Positions 49,985 through 60,935 of a DNA stretch of 64,000 nucleotides are shown piece by piece. The DNA is from an uncultured Bacteroidales bacterium. Its GTDB lineage: Bacteria > Bacteroidota > Bacteroidia > Bacteroidales > Paludibacteraceae. The stretch spans positions 186,001 through 250,000 of the forward strand of contig CAMKPZ010000003.1 of NCBI GenBank assembly GCA_946414805.1. The letters are read 5' to 3'. The stretch's first letter is position 1; every line of letters starts with the position of its first letter. The position numbers and the translations under genes were made by a program. The notes below the pieces were generated by a model. It did no database searches. It saw only the letters and a program-made list of their open reading frames with translations, and was not told where the DNA came from.

Positions 49985-52540
49985 TTAGATCCAGCGGACA
50001 TAGCAGAAGTCCATGCGGTGGGGCAGCAGCTCGTTCTGCGGATACATACGCAGGCCGAATTTCATTCCGCCGGCATAGTCGAGCTGGTAGGTGTTCTCGA
50101 AGAAGAGATGGCTGCCCTCCGACTTCACGAGCTTGAGCGGCTCTACCTCATAGAGTTTGTCGTTGTTATGGGTAGAGGTGCGGATCGCTACGAGCTCCAC
50201 GCCGATACCCTTGTCGTTCAGACCGTGGGTGTCCAGTTCTACCTGTATCTGAACCTTGTCGCCTACATTGAGGTTTCGCAGGTTTTCTGATTTGTAAACC
50301 ACCTCGATCTCGTCCCAGTGAGCCACGATGTTCTCTTTCCATGCCGCAATCTCTTTGGCAACCTTGTAGTTGTCCGCCAGAAGGAGGGCGTGACGCTTCG
50401 CCAGTTTGTTGTAGAACTTGGTGAAATAGTCGTCGATCATGCGCTTCATGGTGAATCGCGGAGTGATCTTGGTTACCGAGTTCTTGATATACTGGATCCA
50501 CTCGGGGCTGTAGCCCTTGCTGTTCTTGGCGTAATAGAGAGGGATAATCTCGCTCTCTAACATCTGGTAGATCGTAGCGGCATCGAGCTGGTCCTGGTGA
50601 GCCTGGTTCTCGTAGGTGCGTTTCTCGGTCAACGCCCATCCGGCGCCCTCTACGTAACCCTCGTACCACCAACCGTCCTTGACGGAGAAGTTGAGCACGC
50701 CGTTCATCTGCGCTTTCTCGCCCGAAGTACCGGATGCCTCCAACGGACGGGTTGGCGTGTTGAGCCATATATCCACACCGGAAACGAGACGTTTGGCAAG
50801 GCGCATATCGTAGTTCTCAAGGAAGATAATCTTACCGAGGAACTGAGGCATACGGCTGATCTCGATGATGCGTTTGATGAGACCCTGTCCGCCGCCGTCT
50901 GCGGGGTGCGCCTTACCGGTGAAGAGGAACTGAACCGGATAATTGGGGTTGTTCACCAGTTTGTCCAGACGCTCCAGATCCGTGAAGAGCAGGTGGGCGC
51001 GTTTATAGGTGGCGAAACGGCGGCCGAAACCGATGATCAGGTTGTTGGCGTTCATCTCATTGAGCGCGCGGACGATACGGGCAGGATCACCCTGGCTCTT
51101 CATCCAGTCCTCGCGGAATTTCTCCTTGATATAGTCGATCAGCTTGCGTTTCAGACTCATACGGGTCTTCCAGATCACCTCATCGGGGATGTCGGCATAC
51201 GGCTTCCACATCTCGAGGTTGGACTGGTCGCCCATCCACTCCTTCGGCAGATATTTGGCGTAAACCTCTTTCCACTCGTGTGCTGCCCAGGTAGGCATAT
51301 GTACGCCGTTGGTGACATAATCCACATGCAGCTCCTCGGGGAAATAACCCGGCCATACGGGGCTGAACATCTTCTTCGACACCTCGCCGTGGAGCCACGA
51401 TACACCGTTAGCCTCCTGGCAGGTGTTGAGCGCGAAGACGGACATCGAGAACTTCTCGGTGTTGTCGTCCGGATTGACGCGGCCCATACCGATCAGGTCG
51501 TGCCACTCGATACCGAGTTTCGGCGCGTACTCGCTCATGTATTTGTAGAACAAGCCTTCCTCGAAATAATCGTGGCCGGCAGGCACCGGAGTGTGGCAGG
51601 TGTACAGACCCGAAGCGCGGACAACCTCTTTCGCCTGGTTGAAGGTCAGGCCCTCTTCCTGTACGAGATCGACGAGACGCTGCAAGCCCATAAGCGCTGC
51701 GTGACCCTCGTTGCAATGGTATACATCTTTCTTGATACCGAGTTTCTTGAGAGCCAGCATACCGCCGATACCCAACAGGATCTCCTGTTTGATACGGTTT
51801 TCCCAGTCGCCGCCGTAGAGCTGGTGGGTGATCTGGCGGTCCCACTCGCTGTTGAGATCATTGTCGGTGTCGAGCAGGTAGAGGTTCATACGGCCTACGG
51901 CTACTTTCCACAGATAAGCTTTCACGGTGCGACCCGGGTACGGCACCTCGACAATCAGGTTCGATCCGTCTTTCTCTTTCACCTGGGTGATAGGCAGGTT
52001 CGCGAAGTTCTGCGCCTCATAGTTGGCGATCTGCTGGCCTTCCGGAGACAGGGTCTGGGTGAAATAACCATAGCGGTAGAGGAAACCGATAGCGGTCATG
52101 TCCACATTGCAGTCGGATGCCTCTTTGATATAGTCGCCGGCGAGAATACCGAGACCGCCCGAATAGATCTTCAGCACGTGGGTCAGACCGTACTCCATCG
52201 AGAAATAGGCGATGGTCGGTTTCTTCTTGTCCTTCGGTGCGTCCATGTAAGCGCGGAACTCCTTGTAAACCTCGTCCAACTGTTTCATGAATTTCGCATC
52301 CTTGGTGAGCTCTACCATGCGGTCGTAGCTAAGGATGTTCAGCAGTACAACGGGGTTCGAGTCTGCGCGGTGCCATGCCTCGTTGTCGATATAGCGGAAG
52401 AGATCCTTTGCACCGGCATTCCAGCTCCACCATACATTGTACGCCAGTTCTTGCAGTTTGCTCAGCTCCGCAGGGAGGGTGGCATGGATGTTGCACTCCT
52501 TCCAAACAGGCTGATTTACATTGCTTACTTTAACTTTCAT
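49985..52540 (-). CDS. glgP: Alpha-glucan (glycogen) phosphorylase
   Basis: 851 residues, the GT35 form with an extra N-terminal DUF3417-type domain (about 15-100; [20 protein letters not shown]). It removes glucose 1-phosphate from alpha-1,4-glucan ends with phosphate. [27 protein letters not shown] and the cofactor region [20 protein letters not shown], with the Lys that binds pyridoxal phosphate, are all present. A C-terminal beta-domain (about 760-850) is usual for this subgroup. It is single, with its own promoter at 52588 and terminator at 49912, and is separated from the glycogen cluster at 58984-64000. It should degrade the storage polymer built by that cluster. Confidence 0.95.
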   Translation of the reverse strand: MKVKVSNVNQPVWKECNIHATLPAELSKLQELAYNVWWSWNAGAKDLFRYIDNEAWHRADSNPVVLLNILSYDRMVELTKDAKFMKQLDEVYKEFRAYMDAPKDKKKPTIAYFSMEYGLTHVLKIYSGGLGILAGDYIKEASDCNVDMTAIGFLYRYGYFTQTLSPEGQQIANYEAQNFANLPITQVKEKDGSNLIVEVPYPGRTVKAYLWKVAVGRMNLYLLDTDNDLNSEWDRQITHQLYGGDWENRIKQEILLGIGGMLALKKLGIKKDVYHCNEGHAALMGLQRLVDLVQEEGLTFNQAKEVVRASGLYTCHTPVPAGHDYFEEGLFYKYMSEYAPKLGIEWHDLIGMGRVNPDDNTEKFSMSVFALNTCQEANGVSWLHGEVSKKMFSPVWPGYFPEELHVDYVTNGVHMPTWAAHEWKEVYAKYLPKEWMGDQSNLEMWKPYADIPDEVIWKTRMSLKRKLIDYIKEKFREDWMKSQGDPARIVRALNEMNANNLIIGFGRRFATYKRAHLLFTDLERLDKLVNNPNYPVQFLFTGKAHPADGGGQGLIKRIIEISRMPQFLGKIIFLENYDMRLAKRLVSGVDIWLNTPTRPLEASGTSGEKAQMNGVLNFSVKDGWWYEGYVEGAGWALTEKRTYENQAHQDQLDAATIYQMLESEIIPLYYAKNSKGYSPEWIQYIKNSVTKITPRFTMKRMIDDYFTKFYNKLAKRHALLLADNYKVAKEIAAWKENIVAHWDEIEVVYKSENLRNLNVGDKVQIQVELDTHGLNDKGIGVELVAIRTSTHNNDKLYEVEPLKLVKSEGSHLFFENTYQLDYAGGMKFGLRMYPQNELLPHRMDFCYVRWI

Positions 52541-52587
52541 AAGGTAAATATATTTTTGTAATTAGATGTCAAACACGAAAAAGCGTG

Positions 52588-52635
52588 CAAAATTACGCTT
52601 TTTTTTTGAGATGTGCAAGAATTTTTGTAATTTTG
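52588..52635. promoter_or_regulatory. Interlocked divergent promoters (glgP / RNase R)
   Basis: Minus (glgP): CTTG at 52619-52616, 20 nt, TAATTTTG at 52595-52588. Plus (RNase R): TTTG at 52605-52608, 19 nt, TAATTTTG at 52628-52635. The layout is the same as at 18938-18985. Confidence 0.8.
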
Positions 52636-52675
52636 CACACGATTTTATGATTTTGTGTACCCTAATTAGCAATCT

Positions 52676-54160
52676 ATGATAGATGAAAAAGAGATATTGA
52701 GGCGCCGCGACATGCGGGAAATCTTCACTTTTACGATCGATCCCGCGGATGCAAAAGACTTCGATGACGCCCTGTCTTTCGAACCGGTTTCTGACAGCGG
52801 GCAGTCTTACAGCGAAGCGGTTTTTTATCAGGTCGGAGTCCATATCGCCGATGTGTCCTACTATGTGCGTCCGGGTACAACCGTGGACGACGAGGCGTAT
52901 AAACGCGGCACTTCCGTCTATCTCGTGGACCGCGTGCTGCCGATGTTGCCCGAGGAACTGTGCAACGACAAGTGTTCGCTCCGCCCGGGTGAGGACAAAC
53001 TCTGTATGTCCGTCATCTTTACCTTTGAAGTCCCCGTGGATGCGGACGGAACACCTCTTTATAATAACGCGCGCGTGGCCAAATACAAGGTGTGCCGGAC
53101 CGTCATCCGCTCCGACGTGCGCCTGGATTACGACGAGGCGCAAAGCATATTGGAAACCGCAAATTCCCTTCATGACTCCTGTCAAACACGTAAACGACAC
53201 GTAAACGAGACGGAAACGACACGTAAACGAGACGGAAACGGATCGGGGGAATGTCGGGAGGAAACCGGGGGCATTACGGAGGCGTTAGTGACTCTGAACG
53301 CTCTTGCTGCCAAGCTCCGTGCTGAACGCATCGCCGCCGGAGCACTCACGATCGAGCAGGACGAGATGCGGTTCCGCCTCGACGAGCACCACCACCCCGT
53401 GGAGATCTATTTCGAGCACCCCAACGAAGCGCACCACCTCATCGAGGAGTTTATGCTCCTTGCCAACCGCACGATCGCCAAAGCCGTGGGGTCAGGACGG
53501 CCTTTCGTCTATCGTGTGCACGACCTGCCCGACGGCGACAAACTGGAGGCAGTGCAGGCCTTCCGCCGCAAAATGGGCAACCGCGTTACGGCGCAGACAA
53601 TCGATCTGCTGACTATCCGGGCGCAGGCAAAAGCGGTCTATTCGACCTATAACATAGGCCATTACGGATTGGCGTTCTCCCATTACACCCATTTCACTTC
53701 CCCCATCCGCCGATACCCGGATCTGATGGTTCACCGCCTCGTGGAGAAATATATTCTCACCGGCAAGAAGATCAGCATGACCCGCGAAGAACTGGAGGAC
53801 AAATGCGAACATTGTTCCGCCTGCGAACAGGAGGCGGCGCAAGCCGAACGCGACTCCATCAAACTCTTCCAGACGATCTGGATGAGCGATCATTTGGGAG
53901 AAGTCATGGACGGACATATATCCGGCGTGACCGATTTCGGACTCTTTGTCCAGCTCGACGGGAACCGGTGCGAAGGACTGATCCATATCTCCGCTATCGG
54001 AGAAGAAGGCGAATACTGGCAGCACGACGAGAAAAACTACCGCCTTGTCTGCGAGAACGGAAAAGGAAAACAGAAGAGTTTTACGTTAGGTGACCCCCTG
54101 AAGGTCAGAGTCATCCGGTGCGACATCAATAAAAGCCAGATTGATTTCGAATTGGTATAA
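52676..54160 (+). CDS. RNase R-type exoribonuclease lacking the N-terminal cold-shock domains
   Basis: 494 residues. The RNB catalytic domain begins almost at residue 1 (DMREIFTFTIDPADAKDFDD, with the metal-binding Asp cluster) and runs to about 395; HYTHFTSPIRRYPDLMVHRL is the other core motif. A C-terminal S1 domain (about 410-494; GHISGVTDFGLFVQLDGNRC) follows. Full RNase R has two cold-shock domains and usually more than 700 residues. Here a good promoter ends 40 nt before the ATG, so the short form is not an assembly artefact inside a longer frame. A stretch of 33 residues (about 171-203, KRHVNETETTRKRDGNGSGE) is encoded by a 9-unit 11-bp array in a loop of the RNB domain. The remaining protein should still be a 3'-5' exonuclease, perhaps with altered RNA choice. 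Confidence 0.9.
   Translation: MIDEKEILRRRDMREIFTFTIDPADAKDFDDALSFEPVSDSGQSYSEAVFYQVGVHIADVSYYVRPGTTVDDEAYKRGTSVYLVDRVLPMLPEELCNDKCSLRPGEDKLCMSVIFTFEVPVDADGTPLYNNARVAKYKVCRTVIRSDVRLDYDEAQSILETANSLHDSCQTRKRHVNETETTRKRDGNGSGECREETGGITEALVTLNALAAKLRAERIAAGALTIEQDEMRFRLDEHHHPVEIYFEHPNEAHHLIEEFMLLANRTIAKAVGSGRPFVYRVHDLPDGDKLEAVQAFRRKMGNRVTAQTIDLLTIRAQAKAVYSTYNIGHYGLAFSHYTHFTSPIRRYPDLMVHRLVEKYILTGKKISMTREELEDKCEHCSACEQEAAQAERDSIKLFQTIWMSDHLGEVMDGHISGVTDFGLFVQLDGNRCEGLIHISAIGEEGEYWQHDEKNYRLVCENGKGKQKSFTLGDPLKVRVIRCDINKSQIDFELV
53186..53284. repeat. 11-bp tandem array in frame inside the RNase gene
   Basis: CG dinucleotides fall at 53189, 53200, 53211, 53222, 53233, 53244, 53255, 53266 and 53277, every 11 bp. 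The first five units are ACACGTAAACG or AGACGGAAACG; later ones are degenerate. Total 99 nt, or 33 codons. Confidence 0.92.
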
Positions 54161-54191
54161 ATCATCGGTCATAAATAATAAATCATTGATA
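54157..54191. repeat. 7-bp tandem array after RNase stop
   Basis: Five degenerate 7-bp units (ATAAATC, ATCGGTC, ATAAATA, ATAAATC, ATTGATA) start inside the stop codon and run up to the next promoter. Confidence 0.65.
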
Positions 54192-54194
54192 AAA

Positions 54195-54226
54195 TTTGCA
54201 TATATGCGAATTTTTACGTAACTTTG
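54195..54226 (+). promoter_or_regulatory. Promoter of outer-membrane protein
   Basis: TTTG at 54195-54198, 20 nt, TAACTTTG at 54219-54226. The start codon follows 8 nt later, so the leader is very short. Confidence 0.8.
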
Positions 54227-54234
54227 CAGCCGAA

Positions 54235-54978
54235 ATGAAGAAAACACTGTCCATACTGATCCTTTTATGCGCAAGCGTCCTATACGCGCACGCGGAAACT
54301 GTATTATTACGTACAGGTGCGCGCGTAAAAGGTACGATCGTCTTTCAGAACGAAGAGGTGGTGGTCATCCGGGATGCGGAAGGTGCGCGCTTCCAGTACC
54401 CGAGAACGGATGTGCAGGAGATACTGGCTGACGATGCGGACCAATCAGACCGGTCGGATCAGCCGGACTCTTCGGAGGAAGCGATAACGACGCCGAAGAA
54501 AGCATCCATCCTCCTGGAACTCTCGGGCGGCGCTGCGGTGCAGCCCGCAGAAACGGCTGGCGGAGCAGTGGGCGCGGATCTGCTGGTCGGATCCCATCAT
54601 ATCGGCAGCCGCCATATCTTCATCGGTGGAGGTATAGGCTACCACGGCCTGTTCATGGGGACAGGGAGATATAATTTCCTTCCGGTCCAGGCTGCCGTCC
54701 GTATGCCGCTGACGGAGGAGAAGCATGCGCCGGTGTTCGGCGTGGCGCTCGGATACGGAATAGCCCTGAGCAAGGACTATCTGGGAGGCGTGTACGCAGG
54801 AATCGATTTCGGTTACCGCTGCCAGCTCAACCCACGCTCGGCGATAGCACTCGTAGGCTTCGCGCAGTTCCAGCAGGCGAACCTCTCCATAGAGACCGTC
54901 CTCGATGGTGTGTCCTATACCGGAAGAGCCGGACGGAATCTCGTTACCGCCGGTGTGAAACTTGCATTCTATTTCTAA
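54235..54978 (+). CDS. Outer-membrane beta-barrel-like protein
   Basis: 247 residues from the ATG at 54235; an upstream start would lie inside the promoter. The signal peptide is MKKTLSILILLCASVLYAHA. Residues of about 21-65 form a small beta-domain (TVLLRTGARVKGTIVFQNEE, DAEGARFQYPRTDVQEIL) like the short SH3-type domain found before barrels in Bacteroidetes. An acidic linker (ADDADQSDRSDQPDSSEEAI) leads to a barrel of about eight Gly- and aromatic-rich strands. The last residue is Phe (VKLAFYF), as in Bam-assembled barrels. Ligand unknown. A small ribbon-helix-helix gene follows 19 nt downstream. Confidence 0.82.
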   Translation: MKKTLSILILLCASVLYAHAETVLLRTGARVKGTIVFQNEEVVVIRDAEGARFQYPRTDVQEILADDADQSDRSDQPDSSEEAITTPKKASILLELSGGAAVQPAETAGGAVGADLLVGSHHIGSRHIFIGGGIGYHGLFMGTGRYNFLPVQAAVRMPLTEEKHAPVFGVALGYGIALSKDYLGGVYAGIDFGYRCQLNPRSAIALVGFAQFQQANLSIETVLDGVSYTGRAGRNLVTAGVKLAFYF

Positions 54979-54997
54979 ATCAACGATACAGGGGCTC

Positions 54998-55180
54998 ATG
55001 GAGAAGAAGCAACCTCGCGAATTTCGGATCTCGATCATGCTCAACGAGAGCGAACAGCGGATCCTCGATCGGTTCTGCCAGCAATATAGCGTGGCGAACC
55101 GAAGCCGGCTCATTCGCGAAACACTCATGCGCGCCATTCTCAAGAAAATGGATAACGACCAGCCAACCCTCTTTGATTAA
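54998..55180 (+). CDS. Small ribbon-helix-helix DNA-binding protein
   Basis: 60 residues from the ATG at 54998. EFRISIMLNESEQRILDRFC then QQYSVANRSRLIRETLMRAI is a CopG/Arc-type fold: a beta strand, then helix-turn-helix with the N-R-S-R capping the second helix. There is no toxin partner beside it, so it is more likely a regulator than an antitoxin, possibly of the outer-membrane gene it follows by 19 nt. The stop is followed by an 8-bp array and a terminator. Confidence 0.8.
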   Translation: MEKKQPREFRISIMLNESEQRILDRFCQQYSVANRSRLIRETLMRAILKKMDNDQPTLFD

Positions 55181-55220
55181 CCAACCTCCAAACCCTCAAA
55201 CCTTCAAACCCTCAAATAAA
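55181..55220. repeat. 8-bp tandem array after the stop codon
   Basis: Five 8-bp units, CAAACCCT/CAAACCTT type, begin directly after the TAA and end at the terminator. Confidence 0.85.
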
Positions 55221-55221
55221 A

Positions 55222-55244
55222 AAAGCCTCCTTCTCGGAGGCTTT
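55222..55244. terminator. Bidirectional terminator
   Basis: AAAGCCTCC-TTCTC-GGAGGCTTT with A and T flanks, between the ribbon-helix-helix gene (plus) and rpoD (minus). Confidence 0.9.
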
Positions 55245-55251
55245 CATTCTC

Positions 55252-56112
55252 TTAACCAAGGTAAGTCTGCAGAATATGACTGCGTTGGCCGGTGTTGAGT
55301 TTGCGGATCGCTTTCTCTTTGATCTGACGCACACGTTCGCGGGTGAGGTGCAGCTCGTCGCCGATCTCCTCCAGCGTTTTCTCGGGCGTACCGATACCGA
55401 AGAACTTGCGCAAGATGTCTGCCTCACGTGGAGTGAGGGTGGCTAATGCACGACCGATCTCCGTAGAGAGCGACTCGTTGATCAGTCCGCGGTCGGCGTT
55501 CGGCGAATCTTCGTTCACCATCACATCGATCAGACTATTGTCCTCGCCTTCCACAAACGGAGCATCGACGCTCACATGGCGGCCGGACATCTTGAGTGTC
55601 TCCGCAATCTTATCTACCGGAATGTCCAGCATCTCAGATAGTTCCTCCGCACTCGGCTTGCGCTCGTGCTCTTGCTCGAAACGCTGGAATGCCTTGTTGA
55701 TCTTGTTCATGGAACCTACCTGATTGAGCGGAAGGCGCACGATACGACTCTGCTCGGCCAGGGCTTGAAGGATAGACTGGCGGATCCACCACACGGCGTA
55801 GGAGATAAACTTGAAACCACGAGTCTCATCGAATTTCTCTGCAGCTTTGATCAGACCTAAATTACCCTCATTGATGAGGTCCGGCAAACTAAGGCCTTGG
55901 TTCTGATACTGCTTGGCTACAGAAACTACAAAACGTAGATTGCTTTTGGTCAGTTTCTCCAGCGCGGCGCGGTCTCCGTTACGGATACGGCCGGCCAACT
56001 CTACCTCTTCTTCCACCGAAATCAGATCCTCCCGACCGATCTCCTGAAGATACTTGTCGAGACTCGCTGACTCACGATTGGTGATAGATTTTGTAATTTT
56101 TAATTGACGCAT
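55252..56112 (-). CDS. rpoD: Primary RNA polymerase sigma factor
   Basis: 286 residues, the compact form typical of Bacteroidetes with no long region 1.1. Region 1.2 ([20 protein letters not shown]), region 2 ([20 protein letters not shown], the -10 recognition helix), region 3 and region 4 ([20 protein letters not shown], the -35 recognition helix-turn-helix) are complete. It should recognise the TTTG / TAnnTTTG promoters listed here. It is transcribed after tRNA-Arg from the promoter at 56278, with a hairpin CTCGCC/GGCGAG (56134-56149) between the tRNA and the start codon. Confidence 0.97.
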   Translation of the reverse strand: MRQLKITKSITNRESASLDKYLQEIGREDLISVEEEVELAGRIRNGDRAALEKLTKSNLRFVVSVAKQYQNQGLSLPDLINEGNLGLIKAAEKFDETRGFKFISYAVWWIRQSILQALAEQSRIVRLPLNQVGSMNKINKAFQRFEQEHERKPSAEELSEMLDIPVDKIAETLKMSGRHVSVDAPFVEGEDNSLIDVMVNEDSPNADRGLINESLSTEIGRALATLTPREADILRKFFGIGTPEKTLEEIGDELHLTRERVRQIKEKAIRKLNTGQRSHILQTYLG

Positions 56113-56150
56113 ATAATATGTACTATTATTATGCTCGCCTGACGGCGAGG

Positions 56151-56224
56151 TGATCCGGTCGGGATTCGAACCCGAGACCCACAGCTTAGAAGGCTGTTGC
56201 TCTATCCAGCTGAGCTACCGGACC
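56151..56224 (-). tRNA. tRNA-Arg (anticodon TCT)
   Basis: 74 nt, a full cloverleaf: acceptor GGTCCGG/CCGGATC with one G-T pair, D arm GCTCAGCTGGATAGAGC, anticodon stem ACAGC/GCTGT with loop CTTCTAA, T arm TCGGG-TTCGAAT-CCCGA, discriminator A. CCA is not encoded. It is upstream of rpoD on the same strand. Confidence 0.97.
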
Positions 56225-56277
56225 CGCTGGTGTCCCCGTTAATCGGGGAAACCGGCCTATCAAGGCAAATTAGGGCG

Positions 56278-56309
56278 CAAAGGTACTGCTTTTTTTTGAT
56301 ATATGCAAG
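56278..56309 (-). promoter_or_regulatory. Promoter of tRNA-Arg / rpoD
   Basis: Minus strand: CTTG at 56309-56306, a 20-nt spacer ending A8-GCAG, TACCTTTG at 56285-56278. A small hairpin CCCCG/CGGGG lies between it and the tRNA. Confidence 0.85.
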
Positions 56310-56345
56310 AAAAATCGTACTTTTGTGCCTTTTAACCCCTCTTTT

Positions 56346-56656
56346 TTAGAGCAATGTGTCAAAAAGTTGGGCCAAATCCTGCTTGCGGCATGCGCCTACG
56401 TGGCGGTTGACCAACTCGCCGTTCTGGAAGAAGAGCATTGTAGGGATATTCATGATCCCGTACTCCTCGCAGGTGTCGGGGTTCTCATCCACATTCAGTT
56501 TGCCTACTACCACGCGGCCTTCGTACTCATTGGAGAGCTCCTCCAGGATCGGAAGCATCATTTTGCACGGTCCGCACCAAGCGGCCCAAAAATCTACTAC
56601 TACCGGTTTGCCTGACGCGATCACATCCTTGATGTTAGCGTCTGTAATTTCTACTG

Positions 56657-56660
<4 letters not shown>
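56346..56660 (-). CDS. trxA: Thioredoxin
   Basis: 104 residues, a single thioredoxin fold. The redox site is WCGPCK with Cys29 and Cys32; the cis-Pro motif is IPTMLFFQNGE. No signal peptide, so it is cytoplasmic and reduces protein disulphides with thioredoxin reductase. Its ATG overlaps the clpC stop by 4 nt, an unusual partner. It is the last gene of the long minus-strand cluster that includes the glycogen genes. Confidence 0.95.
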
Positions 56661-58942
<2,282 letters not shown>

Positions 58943-58944
58943 AA

Positions 58945-58986
58945 ATTCTCAATTTTCAATTCTCAATTTTCAATTCTCAATTCTCA
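58945..58986. repeat. 7-bp tandem array filling operon spacer
   Basis: Six 7-bp units alternating ATTCTCA and ATTTTCA. The array starts 2 bp after the clpC ATG and ends with the porin TGA stop. Confidence 0.9.
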
Positions 58987-60927
58987 ATTATAAAAGTGCC
59001 ATGCTACACCGGCGCGGAATACATCCCTGTTGGTGGGATAACCCGGCATGGTGAGATAGGCGGTGTTGTTGCGCATAAACAGGTGGTTCAGGTGTTGGTA
59101 TTGCGCGAAGAACCGCAAGCGGATCGATCGCACATAGAAATTGGCATATATGTTCATCCACGGATAATTGCCTACCTCGGTGGTCTGCTGGGTGGCAAAG
59201 AGTCCTGTGGCCGGACATAAAACAGGCGCGTGGTAACGCGTGAAATAGCGCAGATCGACTCCTACCTGGGCGTCGAGGGCGCGGAACCATGTGCCGTGAT
59301 AATAGAGGCGGTGCTGTAGGATCACAAGGGGAACCGGCAGCACCGAGTCGTTGGTGCTGTATTGGATCACGGCGCGGTTCTCAAGATTGATCCACGGGGT
59401 GGTGATATCGACTCCTACATCCCCCGTGAAGATCTGTACATTACCCCGGTACTGACGGGGTTTCCAGTCGGCGGATGACACATAGATCGGATTGGTGCGG
59501 TTCTCAAAACTGAAATCAATCCGCGGCTTCACCCATTGGGTGGGATAAGCGATCGAGGCGCCGCCCAAGAAGCGATAGGTGAAACCGAACGTGTTCTCCC
59601 ATCGCAGATGGTTGGATTTGAAATGCTGGAGATACCAGTTCGGTGTCTCGCTCTTGGCGAATGCACGCGCGGAGAGAATCAGCGGATATTTGCCGGCTTG
59701 GAAACGGGTGTCCAGCCGTCCGTTCACATCGAACTCACCGATCTTGTAACCCACTACGCACACCTGGCCTTCTACATGATAGCGGACAGTCGATCCGCTG
59801 TGCTTATGGATCGCACCGCCGACAAAGGTGTTGTTGGTCCATTGATAGTCATAGATGCTGTCGTAGGGAACGCTGTCCCGCATGAACCGCTGGCATTCGT
59901 TCATCGCAAAGGCGGTGATACCGAATTTGAGTTTGGTGTTATACGCTTCGCAGAACGTGACAGCGAGGGTGTTCCGGATCGTCAGGACATCGGTCGTGTC
60001 GTTGGTCTTGCTCGTGTCGTAATAGGTTGTGTCGTAGAACCCCTGTTCCGCCGTCTTCTCGACATAACGCCGGTTGGAGTTGTTGGTCTCGAAGATATGG
60101 GAGAAAGTCATGAGAGGAAGATACTCCACTTTAATGGTGTCGATCATCTCCCTTCGTCCGTCCACCACTACCTCAATCGAATCGTGGTACTCGCGATCCT
60201 TGGTGATGGCGTACTGGTTATGCAAATACCCGCTCAGGTAGCGGTAACCCGTCATCGCGTTCATCCGAACCGGCAGGTCCTCGGAGCTGAGGCTGCTGCT
60301 CATCTGCGACACATCTTTCAGTCCGCCGTTGTCGAACGAACTGAGCCGGCTCCAGCCGAAAGCGGCGTGCATGCTGTAATGGGCGCCTGTGTAACTGCCC
60401 CAGACTGAGCCCCGGAAGAGCTTGCCGGCGGTATTGGCGTAGTGGCCCATCGAACTCAGATAATCCATCTCCAGACCTAAGTTCAGACGGCGCCCGATAT
60501 TTCCGGTGAAGAGAAAATCAATATCGTTCTCCTCATGTCCGCTCACAAATCCTTTCTTGTACGCTACGGTGGAATATGGAGTGGTGGTGTTGAAGAAACG
60601 CTGTTCCTGCGGCGTGACCACATACGGCGTGAGGCTCCACGCAAAGGGATCATCGATCGTCTTGCGCCGGTCGTTGATCACACGCGACTCGATCGGCGAC
60701 ACCAGTACGTTTCCGTTGGTGGCGCTGCTGATCGAGTAGAGTTGCTGCACATCGATGTCGTGGTAATTGAGCATGGCCGTGTCGCGGAAGAGAATAGTAT
60801 CCGCCACGGCGGTATAACCCGGCATCTGCCAGGTGCGTACTACGGTCCGTGTACGGGGCTGCTTGGCAGCGGCCGCAAGGGTCGCTGCCAACAGCACTAA
60901 TACTATAAAACTCCTTTGAATATTCAA
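58984..60927 (-). CDS. Putative porin of the Bacteroidetes type
   Basis: 647 residues starting at a TTG (60927); no ATG precedes the signal peptide NIQRSFIVLVLLAATLAAAA. The order VADTILFRDTAMLNYHDIDV, NVLVSPIESRVINDRRKTID, TPYSTVAYKKGFVSGHEEND and NFGLEMDY-like strands (NLGLEMDYLSSMGHYANTAG) is that of the Bacteroidetes family annotated as putative porin. Many alternating aromatic strands and a final Tyr-Asn (WHFYN) fit a large outer-membrane barrel. Substrate unknown; its position 8 nt after the GH57 gene suggests glucan or oligosaccharide uptake, but that is inference. Confidence 0.9.
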   Translation of the reverse strand: MNIQRSFIVLVLLAATLAAAAKQPRTRTVVRTWQMPGYTAVADTILFRDTAMLNYHDIDVQQLYSISSATNGNVLVSPIESRVINDRRKTIDDPFAWSLTPYVVTPQEQRFFNTTTPYSTVAYKKGFVSGHEENDIDFLFTGNIGRRLNLGLEMDYLSSMGHYANTAGKLFRGSVWGSYTGAHYSMHAAFGWSRLSSFDNGGLKDVSQMSSSLSSEDLPVRMNAMTGYRYLSGYLHNQYAITKDREYHDSIEVVVDGRREMIDTIKVEYLPLMTFSHIFETNNSNRRYVEKTAEQGFYDTTYYDTSKTNDTTDVLTIRNTLAVTFCEAYNTKLKFGITAFAMNECQRFMRDSVPYDSIYDYQWTNNTFVGGAIHKHSGSTVRYHVEGQVCVVGYKIGEFDVNGRLDTRFQAGKYPLILSARAFAKSETPNWYLQHFKSNHLRWENTFGFTYRFLGGASIAYPTQWVKPRIDFSFENRTNPIYVSSADWKPRQYRGNVQIFTGDVGVDITTPWINLENRAVIQYSTNDSVLPVPLVILQHRLYYHGTWFRALDAQVGVDLRYFTRYHAPVLCPATGLFATQQTTEVGNYPWMNIYANFYVRSIRLRFFAQYQHLNHLFMRNNTAYLTMPGYPTNRDVFRAGVAWHFYN

Positions 60928-60935
60928 ATCCTGAG

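Noticed and set aside
50597..52561. Plus-strand open frame of 654 codons opposite glgP
   Set aside because: Antisense shadow of glycogen phosphorylase; it also runs into the divergent promoter region.
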